From NCBI RefSeq assembly GCF_004310425.1, contig NZ_SIUB01000006.1, forward strand, positions 162,028 to 226,027: a DNA stretch of 64,000 nt, in the 5' to 3' direction. This stretch comes from Hansschlegelia quercus. Its GTDB lineage: Bacteria > Pseudomonadota > Alphaproteobacteria > Rhizobiales > Methylopilaceae. Below, in pieces: positions 39,922 through 48,816 of this stretch. The translations under genes and the position numbers were made by a program. Under the pieces are notes generated by a model that was not told where the DNA came from, searched no databases, and saw only the letters and a program-made list of their open reading frames with translations. Position 1 is the stretch's first letter, and each line of letters opens with the position of its first letter.

Positions 39922-41063
39922 CCGGCCTTCAGCGCCAGCGCATCCCGCCCCAGCAGCGGCTCTATCAGGTGTTCGGCGAGGAATCGCACGACCGGCGCCG
40001 CGACGCCGTCGCCCGCGAGCCGGTAGCCGTCATTGTAGTTCGCGGGGAGCTGGTAATCGTCGGGCAGTCCCATCAGCCGGGCGGCCTCTCGCGCCGACAT
40101 CAGCCGCGTGCGGACGGCGGCGCCGTCGATGACGATCAGCGTCTGCCGACTGGAGCCGCCGGCCGGCGTCCGCAAGCAGCCTGCGATCCCGTCGAAACGG
40201 GCTTCGGCGCGCTGGATCTTGCGGCCATCCGGCCCGATCCGCATCCGCTTGTAGACGGTCCCGACCCGGCGCTCCCCCGACAGGCAGGCCGCAGCGATCC
40301 GTGCGCGGTGAAGCGGCGCCATCATCGCGAGCAGCGCTTCGGTCTCTGGCGCGCTCCGCCAGCGGACGTCGGCGGGCTCGTCCTCCACGATATCCGCGAG
40401 CGTCGCGACGTTCCTCCGGGGCGCGGGCGCCGTGATCCAGACCCACGCTTTGCGCGCTTCCGCGCCGAGCCGCGCGTGGGCGGCGACGAGCGCCTTCGGA
40501 TGCCAGAGAGCCGAAGGACTGTGACTCACGAAGCCTTCGGGCGGGACGACATCGCGAGCGAAGGCGAGGATGAACAGACGCGGGCGCGACTGCGGCACGA
40601 ACAAAGCCGCGTCGACGACCATCGCGCCGAAGCGGTAGCCGGCCTCGGCGAGCGCCGAGCCGATCGCCGCAAAATCCTGTCCGCCATGCGAGGTCAGTGT
40701 TCCGCAGACGTTTTCGAGCACCAGCGTTTTTGGCGCACGCTCTTCCCGCCTGAGAGCGAGGATCGCAGCCCAAAAACCCCAGAAGGCGCCGGAGCGGGCG
40801 CCCGACAGGCCCGCGCCGCGCCCCGCCAGCGACAGGTCCTGACACGGAAACGAGCCCCAGGCGAGATCGGCCCGCCCGGGCAACATCGCGGACGTCACGT
40901 CGTGCACGTCGCCGAGGAACAGCTCCTCGCCGCCCCAGTTGGCGCGGTAGGCCGCAGCCTTCTTCGGGCTGAGATCGTTGGCGAAAGCGCAGGTCCAGCC
41001 CGCTCCCAAGCCCGCTCGCGCCATGCCGCCGCCGGCGAAGAACTCATAGAAGGTGAGGGTCAC
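39918..41063 (-). CDS. DNA (cytosine-5) methyltransferase
   Basis: 381 residues if started at GTG 41063 (VTLTFYEFFAGGGMARAGL); the frame stays open to 41153 but that part overlaps the DUF1508 gene. Motif I FAGGGMARAGLG, motif IV GSFPCQDLSLAG with catalytic C74, motif VI VLENV, motif VIII region QSRPRLFILA, and the C-terminal motifs X-like (YRLAGDGVAAPVVRFLAEH). Followed by vsr with a 4-bp overlap. No restriction enzyme gene is seen nearby, so it looks like an orphan methylase with its repair partner. The recognition sequence cannot be read from the protein. Confidence 0.9.
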   Translation of the reverse strand: MTLTFYEFFAGGGMARAGLGAGWTCAFANDLSPKKAAAYRANWGGEELFLGDVHDVTSAMLPGRADLAWGSFPCQDLSLAGRGAGLSGARSGAFWGFWAAILALRREERAPKTLVLENVCGTLTSHGGQDFAAIGSALAEAGYRFGAMVVDAALFVPQSRPRLFILAFARDVVPPEGFVSHSPSALWHPKALVAAHARLGAEARKAWVWITAPAPRRNVATLADIVEDEPADVRWRSAPETEALLAMMAPLHRARIAAACLSGERRVGTVYKRMRIGPDGRKIQRAEARFDGIAGCLRTPAGGSSRQTLIVIDGAAVRTRLMSAREAARLMGLPDDYQLPANYNDGYRLAGDGVAAPVVRFLAEHLIEPLLGRDALALKAG

Positions 41064-41106
41064 CGGCTTGATCGCTGTTTCGCGGGAGGCGTTCAGCCGA
41101 ACCGGC

Positions 41107-41295
41107 TCAGGCCACCGCGGTCGTGGTGTCGACGACCGGCGCTTCCGGCGCATTCTTCTTGATCGACTCGATGGCCTTCAGCGCGGACGCCTTGGCCTCG
41201 TAGCCTTCGGACGCGAACATCGGCTCGCCGTTCGAGGCGACAAAGCGGAACCGGAACTCGCCCTTCTTGTCCTTGTAGACTTCGAACTTGTGCAT
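41107..41295 (-). CDS. DUF1508 (YegP-like) protein
   Basis: 62 residues from ATG 41295, with GGGAGGT 6 bases before it. Core: FEVYKDKKGEFRFRFVASNGE, PMFASEGYEAKASALKAIESI. This is a single DUF1508 repeat; E. coli YegP has two. Function unknown. It is upstream of the methylase on the same strand (43-bp gap). Confidence 0.85.
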   Translation of the reverse strand: MHKFEVYKDKKGEFRFRFVASNGEPMFASEGYEAKASALKAIESIKKNAPEAPVVDTTTAVA

Positions 41296-41399
41296 CGAAT
41301 GACCTCCCAAGACGACACAGTCCACGATCACAGAAGGCTAGCCCGATTCGGCGTCTCTCCAAGAGATCCTGCAGCCGAAGCGGGGGACAGATCTCCGCT

Positions 41400-44300
41400 T
41401 CAATGGAAGTCGCGCGAGCGCGGCAGGATGCGCACGTCGCGCGGGTGGATGCGCGGGGCCTGCGCGCGATCCTGCGGATGCAGGATCTCGTCGGCGCGCG
41501 AAAGCTGGGGCTTCAACTCCCGCTCCGATAGGCGCTGGAGCTCGGGCGTGCGATCCACCAGCCGCTCGGCCACGAGATGCACGACGCCTTCCGGGCTCCG
41601 CTGAGCGCGCCCCTGCACCTCGAGGAGCCGCGCGCCCATCACCTCCCTTCGGAAGCGCGCCAGGACTGCTGGCCAGACGACCGCGTTCGTAACGCCGGTC
41701 TCGTCGGCGATGGTGATGAACACCACGCCCTTGGCGCTCCCCGGCTTCTGACGCACCAGGACGACGCCAGCGGCCTTCAGCCTTCGTCCGTCGGACGCGT
41801 TGCGCACCGCCTCGCAGGAGACGGCGCCCTCGCCCGAAAGCAGCCCGCGGAGGAACTGCACGGGATGGCCCTTCAGCGACAGCCGCGTGGTCTGATAATC
41901 GGCCACCACATGCTCTGAGAGGCTCATCGCCGGCAGAGCCGTGGCCCGCTCGGCCGCGAGGTCGGCGGCGTCCGCCGCCTCGAACAGCGGCAGCGCTATG
42001 TCGTCCGGCAACCGACGCACATCCCAGAGCGCCGCGCGCCGGTCGAGCTCCATCGAGCGGAAGGCGTCGGCGTCCGCGAGCTTGACGAGCGCCGCCTTGG
42101 GCAGGCCCGTGCGTCGGCGCAGTTCTTCGACCGATCCAAAAGCCGATGCGCTCAACAAGACGGACCGCGGTTCTTCCCCGTCCCCCCTGGCGGGCGCGGA
42201 GGGTTTCACCTCTACCTGCTCACGGGCTTCGACCAGCGCTTCCGCCCATTCCTGCTTGAACCCGTCGATCTGACGGAAGCCGAGCCTCAACCGCAGCGCC
42301 CCGTCCGGCCGCTTCTCCAGCGTGTTGTCCCAGAAGCTGACCGCGACGTCAGGCCCGCGCACCTCGATCCCATGCTCGCGGGCGTCCCGCACGATCTCGG
42401 CCGGGGCATAAAACCCCATGGGCTGCGAATTCAGCAGCGCGCAGGCGAAGGCCGCGGGATGTCGGCATTTGAGATAGGACGAGACGTAGACGAGTTTTGC
42501 GAAGCTCGCGGCGTGGCTCTCAGGAAAGCCGTATGAGCCGAACCCCTCGATCTGCTTAAAGCAGCGCTTGGCGAATTCCGGATCGTAACCGCGCTCGATC
42601 ATGCGGCCGACCATCTTGTCGAAAAACTTGTCGACCCCGCCGACATGCCGGAACGTCGCCATCGAGCGGCGCAGCCCGTTGGCCTCCTCCCCCGAGAACT
42701 TCGCCGCCACCATGGCGATGCGCATAGCCTGCTCCTGGAACAGCGGCACGCCGAGCGTCTTCTCGAGGACGTTCTTCAGCTCGTCCGGGTCGTGCGGCGG
42801 TCCCGGGCTGGGATACCGGACCAGCCCAGGGTTCTGGCGGGCCTTGAGATAGGGATGCACCATGTCGCCCTGGATCGGGCCAGGCCGCACGATCGCCACC
42901 TCGACGACAAGATCATAGAAGGTCTTGGGCTTCAGCCGCGGCAGCATGTTCATCTGCGCGCGGCTCTCGACCTGGAACACGCCGAGAGAATCGCCGCGTG
43001 AGAGCATCGCGTAGACGTCCTGCTGCTCGGTCGCGACAGTCGCAAGCTCGAGGTTTTCGCCGTCGTGAAGGCGCAGAAGATCGAAGGCCTTGCGGATGCA
43101 GGTCAGCATGCCAAGCGCGAGCACGTCGACCTTGATCATCCTCACGGCGTCGATGTCGTCCTTGTCCCACTCGATGAAGGAGCGGTCTGGCATCGCCGCC
43201 GGGCCGACGGGCACGCTTTCGTCGAGCCGGTCGTCGGTCAGCACGAAGCCGCCGACATGCTGCGACAGGTGGCGGGGAAAGCCGACGAGCTCTGACGCGA
43301 GCGCGACCGCGCGGCCGAGATAAGGATTTGCGGGATCGAGCCCGGCCTGGCGCACATGGACCTCGTCGAGTCCCGCGCCCCAGCTGCCCCATACCGTGTT
43401 CGCCAGCGCAGCGGTGGTGTCCTCGCTCAGGCCGAACACCTTGCCGACCTCACGGATCGCGCTGCGCGGCTTGTAGTGGATCACGGTCGCCGCCAGCGCC
43501 GCCCGTTCGCGGCCATAGCGCTGGTAGATGTGCTGGATCACGTCTTCACGCCGCTCGTGCTCGAAGTCGATATCGATGTCGGGCGGCTCGGAACGCTCCT
43601 TGGACAGGAAGCGCTCGAACAGCACGTCGGCTTCCGCCGGATCGACCGCGGTGACGCCGAGCACGTAGCAGACCGCGGAATTCGCCGCCGAGCCGCGGCC
43701 CTGGCACAGAATGCCCCTGGACCGTGCGAACGCGACGATGTCGTGGACGGTCAGGAAGTAATGCGCGTAATTCTCGCGCTTGATGAAGGCCAATTCCTTG
43801 GCGATGAGCTTCTCGACCTTCCGCGGCGCGCCCTGCGGATAAAAGCGCGCCATTCCTTCGCGGACGAGCTCGCGCAGATGACCGTGCGCGGTCTTGCCCG
43901 GCGGCACAGGCTCGTGCGGGTAGTTATAGCGCAGGTCCTCAAGGCTGAAGACGATGCGCTCGGCGAAGCGTGCGGTCTCCGTCACAGCTTCTGGGGCGTC
44001 CTTGAACAGGCGCTCCATTTCCTGGCCGCCCATCAGGCGCCGCTCGGCGTTCGCCTCCAGCCTGCGGCCGGCTTGCTCCAGCGTAACGCCTTCGCGGATG
44101 CAGGTGAGGACGTCCTGCAGCGGGCGACGGTCGGGCGTGTGATAGAGCGGCTCGTTGGTCGCGAGTAGCGGTACGCCGATGCGGGCGGCGAGACGCTTCA
44201 GCCGGCCGAGGCGCCTGATGTCGTCGCCTCGCCGCGGCATGGAAGCGCCGAGCCAGACCGCGCCCGGTCGCGCCTGCGTCAGTTTTTCGAGCGCTTCCTG

Positions 44301-44729
44301 CGTCTCCGCGTCCGGCCCCGCCGGCGGCATGACGATGGCGCACAGGCCTTCGCTCCATTCGAGCAGATCTTCGAAGCGCAGCCGGCAGTCGCCCTTTTCC
44401 GCACGCCCCTTGCCGATGCTGAGCAGCCGGCAGAGCCGCCCCCAGGCGTCGCGATCGCGGGGGTGGACGACGATGTCCGGCGCGCCGTCCTCGAAGACGA
44501 GGCGTGCGCCTGAGATCAGCTTCACCGGGTTCGGCAAATCCGGGTTCTTCAGCGTCGAATAGGCTCGCACCACGCCGGCCACGCTGTTGCGGTCGGCGAT
44601 CCCAAGCGCTGGCAAGCCGAGAAAGGAGGCCGCCGCGACATATTCCTCCGGCCGCGAGCCCGAGCGCAGAAAGGAGAAGGCGGTCGTCGCCGCAAGCTCG
44701 ACAAAGCCGCTGGCCCCGTCCGCATTCAC
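41400..44729 (-). CDS. dnaE2: Error-prone DNA polymerase DnaE2
   Basis: Catalytic part of the ImuA/ImuB/DnaE2 SOS mutasome. 1109 residues from GTG 44729, which overlaps the imuB stop (GTGA). The N-terminal PHP domain starts FVELAATTAFSFLRSGSRPEEYV. The polymerase active site is PDIDIDFEHERRED with acidic residues D384, D386 and D388; GRGSAANSAVCYVLG and SQHVGGFVLTDD follow. C-terminal HhH (FGSVEELRRRTGLPKAAL) and OB domain (GVVLVRQKPGSAKGVVFITI, DETGVTNAVVW). Similarity to DnaE1 is obvious, but the operon context identifies DnaE2. Confidence 0.96.
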   Translation of the reverse strand: MNADGASGFVELAATTAFSFLRSGSRPEEYVAAASFLGLPALGIADRNSVAGVVRAYSTLKNPDLPNPVKLISGARLVFEDGAPDIVVHPRDRDAWGRLCRLLSIGKGRAEKGDCRLRFEDLLEWSEGLCAIVMPPAGPDAETQEALEKLTQARPGAVWLGASMPRRGDDIRRLGRLKRLAARIGVPLLATNEPLYHTPDRRPLQDVLTCIREGVTLEQAGRRLEANAERRLMGGQEMERLFKDAPEAVTETARFAERIVFSLEDLRYNYPHEPVPPGKTAHGHLRELVREGMARFYPQGAPRKVEKLIAKELAFIKRENYAHYFLTVHDIVAFARSRGILCQGRGSAANSAVCYVLGVTAVDPAEADVLFERFLSKERSEPPDIDIDFEHERREDVIQHIYQRYGRERAALAATVIHYKPRSAIREVGKVFGLSEDTTAALANTVWGSWGAGLDEVHVRQAGLDPANPYLGRAVALASELVGFPRHLSQHVGGFVLTDDRLDESVPVGPAAMPDRSFIEWDKDDIDAVRMIKVDVLALGMLTCIRKAFDLLRLHDGENLELATVATEQQDVYAMLSRGDSLGVFQVESRAQMNMLPRLKPKTFYDLVVEVAIVRPGPIQGDMVHPYLKARQNPGLVRYPSPGPPHDPDELKNVLEKTLGVPLFQEQAMRIAMVAAKFSGEEANGLRRSMATFRHVGGVDKFFDKMVGRMIERGYDPEFAKRCFKQIEGFGSYGFPESHAASFAKLVYVSSYLKCRHPAAFACALLNSQPMGFYAPAEIVRDAREHGIEVRGPDVAVSFWDNTLEKRPDGALRLRLGFRQIDGFKQEWAEALVEAREQVEVKPSAPARGDGEEPRSVLLSASAFGSVEELRRRTGLPKAALVKLADADAFRSMELDRRAALWDVRRLPDDIALPLFEAADAADLAAERATALPAMSLSEHVVADYQTTRLSLKGHPVQFLRGLLSGEGAVSCEAVRNASDGRRLKAAGVVLVRQKPGSAKGVVFITIADETGVTNAVVWPAVLARFRREVMGARLLEVQGRAQRSPEGVVHLVAERLVDRTPELQRLSERELKPQLSRADEILHPQDRAQAPRIHPRDVRILPRSRDFH

Positions 44730-46330
44730 GCGAATAGCCCGTGCAGATACCAGCGAGGATGGCGGACCTCGCGGACGAACAGGCCGTCCCGGAACAGCCA
44801 GAAGCGCGCGCCCGCCTCGTCCTCGACGCGGAAATAGTCCCGCGTCAGCGGCGCCTCGTCCACCCGCCACCATTCGAGCGCGACGCGCTCTGGTCCCTCG
44901 GCGCGGGCGACGCGATGAACCGCGCGACGCCACACGAAGCGGATCGGCGGCCCGTCCGGAACCTCCGCCAGCACATCGACAGCTTCCGGCCGCGCGAACA
45001 GGCGCAAGGGCCGGCGCGGCGGCTCGCCTTCCGGCCGTAGCGGCGCCCAGACCACGGCGCGGGAACCTTGCGCGGACGAGAGCTCGGCTTCCGCCTCGGG
45101 CCGGTGCGCATCGCGCGCAAAGGCGCGCAGCACGCGGCCTCTTCCCTCACGGGCGGAAAGCCGGTCGACAAGTTCGTCGAGATCGCGCGCCGCAATCTCG
45201 CGCTCGTCGGCGCGGAAATCCCGCTCTTCGGGCAAAAGCGGCTCCGCCTCGGGCGCGGAGAGGCGGATCATGTCGAAGCCGAAGCCCGGATCGAGGGGGT
45301 CGGCCAGCGCGTCGATCCGTTCGCGGAACAGGCGGAGCAGCAGGTCGGGATCACGCGTCGGGGCGCCGAGGCCGATCGCGATCCGCGCAACGCCGCCGTC
45401 GGTGCGGAAGAAGGCGGCTTCGGCACGCCGGATTCCCTCACCCGAGAGCTCCAGCCTGCGGCCAAGCGAAAGCCCAAGCGCGCGCAACACGGCGAGCGCG
45501 GCTTCCGTCTGCGCAAGCGGTTCGGCGAAGCGGCGCTCGACCATGCGCGACGGCGCGGGCCGGCGCGGCGAGATCGGCGGGTCGATGGTCCCGAGCGTCT
45601 CGTCCAGCCGCGTCACGAGGCTCGCGCCGAAGCGGGCGGCGAGTTCGGTCCGGCCACGGGCCGCGACCGCCGCCACCGTCCGGAGACCGGCCCGCGTCAG
45701 CCCGAGCCTTGCGTCGTCGGGAATCCGCAACGCTCCGATCGGGAGTTCGCCGACGCGCGCAGCCTCCTCGCCCAATGCGGCGACCCCGCCTGGGGTGAAC
45801 CAAGCGAGCGCGCGGGCGGTCCCCATCGTGCCCGCGACAGCCACGCGGGCGCAAAAACCCTGGGCGGCGAGCCGGGTCACGAGATCGTCCGCCAGCGCCT
45901 TCTCGCCGCCGAAGAAATGCGCGCAGCCCGTGACGTCGAGCGCCAGGCCCGCCGGCCCGTCGAGCCCGACGAGGGGGGTGTAGCGGTCGCACCAGTCGGC
46001 GATGGCGTCGAGCGCGCTCGCGTCCCCATGCTCGTCGGCGGGCTCGACGCGAAGTTCTGGACAGATCCCGCGCGCTTCGCCAAGCGCGGCACCCGCCTGG
46101 CAGCCCGCGGCGACCGCCCGCGCGTCGACGGCGGTCAGCCGCAGCAGCCCGCGGACATTGCTGACGACGCCGAGCGGGCGGTCATCCGGCGCGGCGGAGC
46201 GGGACCGTTCCCGCCGCCTGATCCTGTCGATCGCGAGGCTCGGCAGCGCGATCGCCAGGATTCGGCGACCAGGCGTCGCGGGAGCTGACACCTGCTCCAT
46301 CACCTGCGAGGAGGCGAAAAGCCCGCTCAT
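44726..46330 (-). CDS. imuB: ImuB, Y-family polymerase-like mutasome protein
   Basis: 534 residues from ATG 46330; M12 (46297) is an alternative because similarity begins near RRILAIALPSLAIDR. The Y-family palm is degenerate: LALDVTGCAHFFGGEKAL replaces the catalytic S-x-D-E segment, consistent with the known lack of polymerase activity. The C-terminal region, PPIRFVWRR and DYFRVEDEAGARFWLFRDG, is typical of ImuB. ImuB binds the sliding clamp and bridges ImuA and DnaE2. Its start lies inside the imuA reading frame (149-bp overlap). Confidence 0.93.
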   Translation of the reverse strand: MSGLFASSQVMEQVSAPATPGRRILAIALPSLAIDRIRRRERSRSAAPDDRPLGVVSNVRGLLRLTAVDARAVAAGCQAGAALGEARGICPELRVEPADEHGDASALDAIADWCDRYTPLVGLDGPAGLALDVTGCAHFFGGEKALADDLVTRLAAQGFCARVAVAGTMGTARALAWFTPGGVAALGEEAARVGELPIGALRIPDDARLGLTRAGLRTVAAVAARGRTELAARFGASLVTRLDETLGTIDPPISPRRPAPSRMVERRFAEPLAQTEAALAVLRALGLSLGRRLELSGEGIRRAEAAFFRTDGGVARIAIGLGAPTRDPDLLLRLFRERIDALADPLDPGFGFDMIRLSAPEAEPLLPEERDFRADEREIAARDLDELVDRLSAREGRGRVLRAFARDAHRPEAEAELSSAQGSRAVVWAPLRPEGEPPRRPLRLFARPEAVDVLAEVPDGPPIRFVWRRAVHRVARAEGPERVALEWWRVDEAPLTRDYFRVEDEAGARFWLFRDGLFVREVRHPRWYLHGLFA

Positions 46331-47045
46331 CGCCGGAAAAGCCGAGCGGCCAGCGCCCAAGCGCTCCGAGCCGGTTGCGCGCCAACTCTACGAGCGCCCG
46401 CGGCCCGCCCCAATCGACCTCGCGGGCTGCGGAAGCGAGCGGCGCGATGCGCCAGCGCGTTTCGGCCGCGACAAGCCCGGCAGGCATCTGCCCCCTCGCC
46501 TCGAAGCGCAGCATCAGCGCGAGTGCGCCGGAGCGGCCAGCAGCCAGCGCCAGCCGGCGCCCCGCAACCCTGTCGAAACGACCGAGCGCGCCATAGGGCT
46601 CGATCAGAACCGCCGCGAGGCCGCGGCAGGAGAGCGCCGTCTCCGCGGCCTTCAGGGCGGCCTCCGCATCCGTCGCGCGCACGAAGACGATCCGTCCGGG
46701 GTCGAGGCCGATCTCGCTCAATCCCGGCGCCCAGGGTTCGCCGTGTTCGACGCCCGCCATGTCCTGTCTGACCCACAGCACCGTCCTCCCCGTTCCCGCC
46801 GCAAGCCCCGCAAGCGCCGCCGCAAATCCGGTTGCGGCCCCGACACCGGCGGCCGAGGCGGCGGCCACGGCATGGAGCGCGCCGCGCCTCAGGCCCCCGC
46901 CCAACACCTCGTCCACCGCGCTGATGCCGAAGGCGACGCGCCCGGTTCGCCGCTTCTGGCCGGCCGCCTCCGCCTCGATGCGACTGACGGCCGCCCGAAG
47001 CCCGTCCAGCGTCTCCGCCGCAAGCGCCATCAGGTCTGCATCCAC
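46182..47045 (-). CDS. imuA: ImuA, RecA-like mutasome protein
   Basis: 287 residues from GTG 47045; a TAA precedes it directly and ATG 47030 is the only close alternative. The RecA-like fold shows FGISAVDEVLGGGLRRGALHAV, TVLWVRQDM and LAAVLIEPYGALG; as usual for ImuA the Walker A is degenerate. The last 40-50 residues (WSPNPGDRAAEPRDRQDQ) lie inside the start of imuB and look like an unselected extension. First gene of imuA-imuB-dnaE2, with an exact LexA box just before the start. Confidence 0.92.
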   Translation of the reverse strand: MDADLMALAAETLDGLRAAVSRIEAEAAGQKRRTGRVAFGISAVDEVLGGGLRRGALHAVAAASAAGVGAATGFAAALAGLAAGTGRTVLWVRQDMAGVEHGEPWAPGLSEIGLDPGRIVFVRATDAEAALKAAETALSCRGLAAVLIEPYGALGRFDRVAGRRLALAAGRSGALALMLRFEARGQMPAGLVAAETRWRIAPLASAAREVDWGGPRALVELARNRLGALGRWPLGFSGDERAFRLLAGDGAGVSSRDAWSPNPGDRAAEPRDRQDQAAGTVPLRRAG

Positions 47046-47051
47046 TTAAAA

Positions 47052-47066
47052 GTTCCTGTTTTGTTC
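47052..47066. promoter_or_regulatory. LexA box of the imuA operon
   Basis: GTTC-CTGTTTT-GTTC, an exact alphaproteobacterial SOS box (GTTC-N7-GTTC), 7 bases upstream of the imuA start. It abuts the -10 and covers the predicted start and ribosome-binding site. Confidence 0.92.
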
Positions 47067-47095
47067 TTATAGGAAACCGGCCCAAAGTGAGTCAA
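47066..47095 (-). promoter_or_regulatory. imuA promoter
   Basis: Minus strand TTGACT (47090-47095), 18-bp spacer, TATAAG (47066-47071). The expected start near 47059 leaves a 14-base leader; AGGAA in that leader overlaps the LexA box. Confidence 0.8.
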
Positions 47096-47206
47096 GGCGC
47101 CGCAGAGCGGAGGAGCCTCGTCGAATTTAGAATGCCGAATGGGCGGTCGCTAAAGCGCGAAATCTCGAAACTCGGCCGCCATTAACACGGCGACGGTTTC
47201 GGACTT

Positions 47207-47446
47207 TCAGAACCGGTCGGCGTCCGGCTCGGCTTTCAGCAGCGTACCAATCAGCCGCCACATCGCCTGATGCTCGGGACCGTTGCGACCGAGCGTCAGG
47301 AACACGCCTAGACCCATATCGGAGACGTGCCCTCCGGAAGCGACGTTCCCGGTATGCCGAACGAACACCTCATTATCCGCATTGCGGAGCAGATCCCAGC
47401 GGTCACCATTTTCGCTGATGTAGAGGTTTCTTCCGCTGCCCGTCAT
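47207..47446 (-). CDS. Conserved hypothetical protein
   Basis: 79 residues from ATG 47446. The sequence (NLYISENGDRWDLLRNADNE, VFVRHTGNVASGGHVSDMGL, GPEHQAMWRLIGTLL) resembles a small protein often found in Bradyrhizobium and relatives. No signal peptide, membrane segment or known domain. Function unknown. It is on the same strand as imuA but upstream of its promoter. Confidence 0.75.
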   Translation of the reverse strand: MTGSGRNLYISENGDRWDLLRNADNEVFVRHTGNVASGGHVSDMGLGVFLTLGRNGPEHQAMWRLIGTLLKAEPDADRF

Positions 47447-47542
47447 TCCGGCTCCCGTGCTTTACGACGCGAGCTACAGGAGCCCGCGGATCTTCGGCGG
47501 GGCCTCGCCCACGAGCGACACGCTTAGTCCGGCGTCGAGGCT

Positions 47543-47806
47543 TTACGCCTCTACCGTCTTCTTGGCGGCGGCGCGTTTGGTCGCGGGCTTGGCGGCCGCA
47601 GATTTTGCCGCCTTCGTAGCCTTCGGAACGATCGGTGGAGCGGCGGCGAGATCTTCCGCTTCCTTGGCAAGCCGGGCGGCGCGCAGACGCGCGGTCTTGG
47701 CGTCGCGCTGGGCGATCTCACCATCGATGATCGCGCGGGCGGCCCGGGTGGTCGCGTCGCCCTTAGCTTCGGGCTTGAACGCGGTTTCTTTGGTCAGCTT
47801 CTGCAT
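47543..47806 (-). CDS. Small basic protein with Ala/Lys-rich C-terminal tail
   Basis: 87 residues from ATG 47806 (a TTG five codons upstream is possible). N-terminal half MQKLTKETAFKPEAKGDATT, RAARAIIDGEIAQRDAKTAR, then a coiled region and a tail of Ala/Lys (KAAKSAAAKPATKRAAAKKT) like that of histone H1-type or nucleoid proteins. Related short proteins are common in Hyphomicrobiales. A nucleic-acid-binding role is inferred from composition only. Confidence 0.72.
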   Translation of the reverse strand: MQKLTKETAFKPEAKGDATTRAARAIIDGEIAQRDAKTARLRAARLAKEAEDLAAAPPIVPKATKAAKSAAAKPATKRAAAKKTVEA

Positions 47807-47876
47807 AACACTGTCCCTCAAGCCTCCGGTCCGCTTAAGGCGCGCCGGGGCGGATGACGCTGGAACACGCGACCAA

Positions 47877-47904
47877 GAAAAAAGGCCGGGCCATAAGCCC
47901 GACC
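47877..47904 (-). terminator. Intrinsic terminator of cspA
   Basis: On the minus strand GGTCGGGC - TTATG - GCCCGGCC followed by six Ts, 72 bp after the cspA stop. Confidence 0.85.
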
Positions 47905-47975
47905 TCCTCCTTCCGCCTTTTCAGGCTCGCGCCAGTACATCCGTGGTCGCGAAGCCCTCTCAGGCGGCGCTCCAA

Positions 47976-48185
47976 TTACGCGGCCTGGATGTTCTCAGCC
48001 GCGCTCTTGCCGGAGCGCTTGTCCTTGACGATCTCGAAGCTGAGCTTCTGGCCTTCCACGATGGTGTGGAGACCCGAACGCTCGACGGCCGAGATGTGGA
48101 CGAACACATCGGTGGAGCCGTCCTCGGGGGCGATGAAGCCATAACCCTTCTGGACGTTGAAGAACTTGACGGTGCCAGTCGGCAT
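47976..48185 (-). CDS. cspA: Cold-shock protein
   Basis: 69 residues from ATG 48185. Single cold-shock domain with RNP1 [11 protein letters not shown] and RNP2 VFVHISAVE. The preceding AAGGAAAC is the ribosome-binding site. A promoter at 48326-48354 would give a leader of about 134 bases, as in cold-inducible csp mRNAs. A terminator follows. Binds single-stranded RNA or DNA as an antistructure chaperone. Confidence 0.94.
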   Translation of the reverse strand: MPTGTVKFFNVQKGYGFIAPEDGSTDVFVHISAVERSGLHTIVEGQKLSFEIVKDKRSGKSAAENIQAA

Positions 48186-48325
48186 GTCGGTTTCCTTAGC
48201 AAAACAAATATAGATAGTCGCCCCGGCAATACGCCAGGACGACGCGCTGATATCGAAGTTGCGAGGAAATTCGTTTATGCGCCTGGACGCGCAACAAAGT
48301 TCAACGACCAAAATCGACAGCGCTT

Positions 48326-48354
48326 ATATACCTGATTACGTTCCTGTCCGCAAG
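48326..48354 (-). promoter_or_regulatory. cspA promoter
   Basis: Minus strand TTGCGG (48349-48354), 17-bp spacer, TATATA (48326-48331). The nearby bases are much more AT-rich than the surroundings. Confidence 0.65.
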
Positions 48355-48595
48355 CCGAGCGGCCAAGACCATTGAGAATTCAAGCCGGATCGCCGCCCCA
48401 ACGCGCAGACGCTCGTCGCCTTTCGCGTCCGGGAGCGCCGTCCAGAGCGTCCTTCGGCCTTGCAAATCACGACCGCCCGGACTAGAAGGCGGCCGCAACG
48501 CGTGGGGTCCTCCGGTCTCCGCGCCGTCCGGTTTTGAACGACAATTTTGACGCGAGGCGCCGCTGGACACGGCCGGCGTCTTGGGGATTTGAGCC

Positions 48596-48721
48596 ATGAA
48601 GATCCGCAACTCGCTGAAGTCGCTGCGCAATCGTCACCGCGACAACCGCATCGTGCGCCGCAAGGGCCGCGTCTACATCATCAACAAGACGCAGAAGCGC
48701 TACAAGGCCCGCCAGGGCTGA
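48596..48721 (+). CDS. rpmJ: Ribosomal protein L36 (zinc-free form)
   Basis: 41 residues from ATG 48596: [37 protein letters not shown]. This is the long type of L36 lacking the four zinc ligands (no Cys at all), the usual single form in alphaproteobacteria. Component of the large ribosomal subunit. A GC hairpin follows after 9 bp. Confidence 0.96.
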   Translation: MKIRNSLKSLRNRHRDNRIVRRKGRVYIINKTQKRYKARQG

Positions 48722-48730
48722 GGCGACTTC

Positions 48731-48754
48731 CCGCCGACGGCTCCTCGTCGGCGG
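48731..48754 (+). terminator. Hairpin after rpmJ, probable terminator
   Basis: Perfect 9-bp stem CCGCCGACG / CGTCGGCGG with a 6-base loop, followed by TCGCGCTTTC. The T tract is poor, so it may be Rho-assisted or only protect the 3' end. Confidence 0.55.
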
Positions 48755-48816
48755 TCGCGCTTTCATAAGGCCGCGCGTCGTTTGACGCGGGGCCTTTGGG
48801 CGCTACTCTCGGCCGC

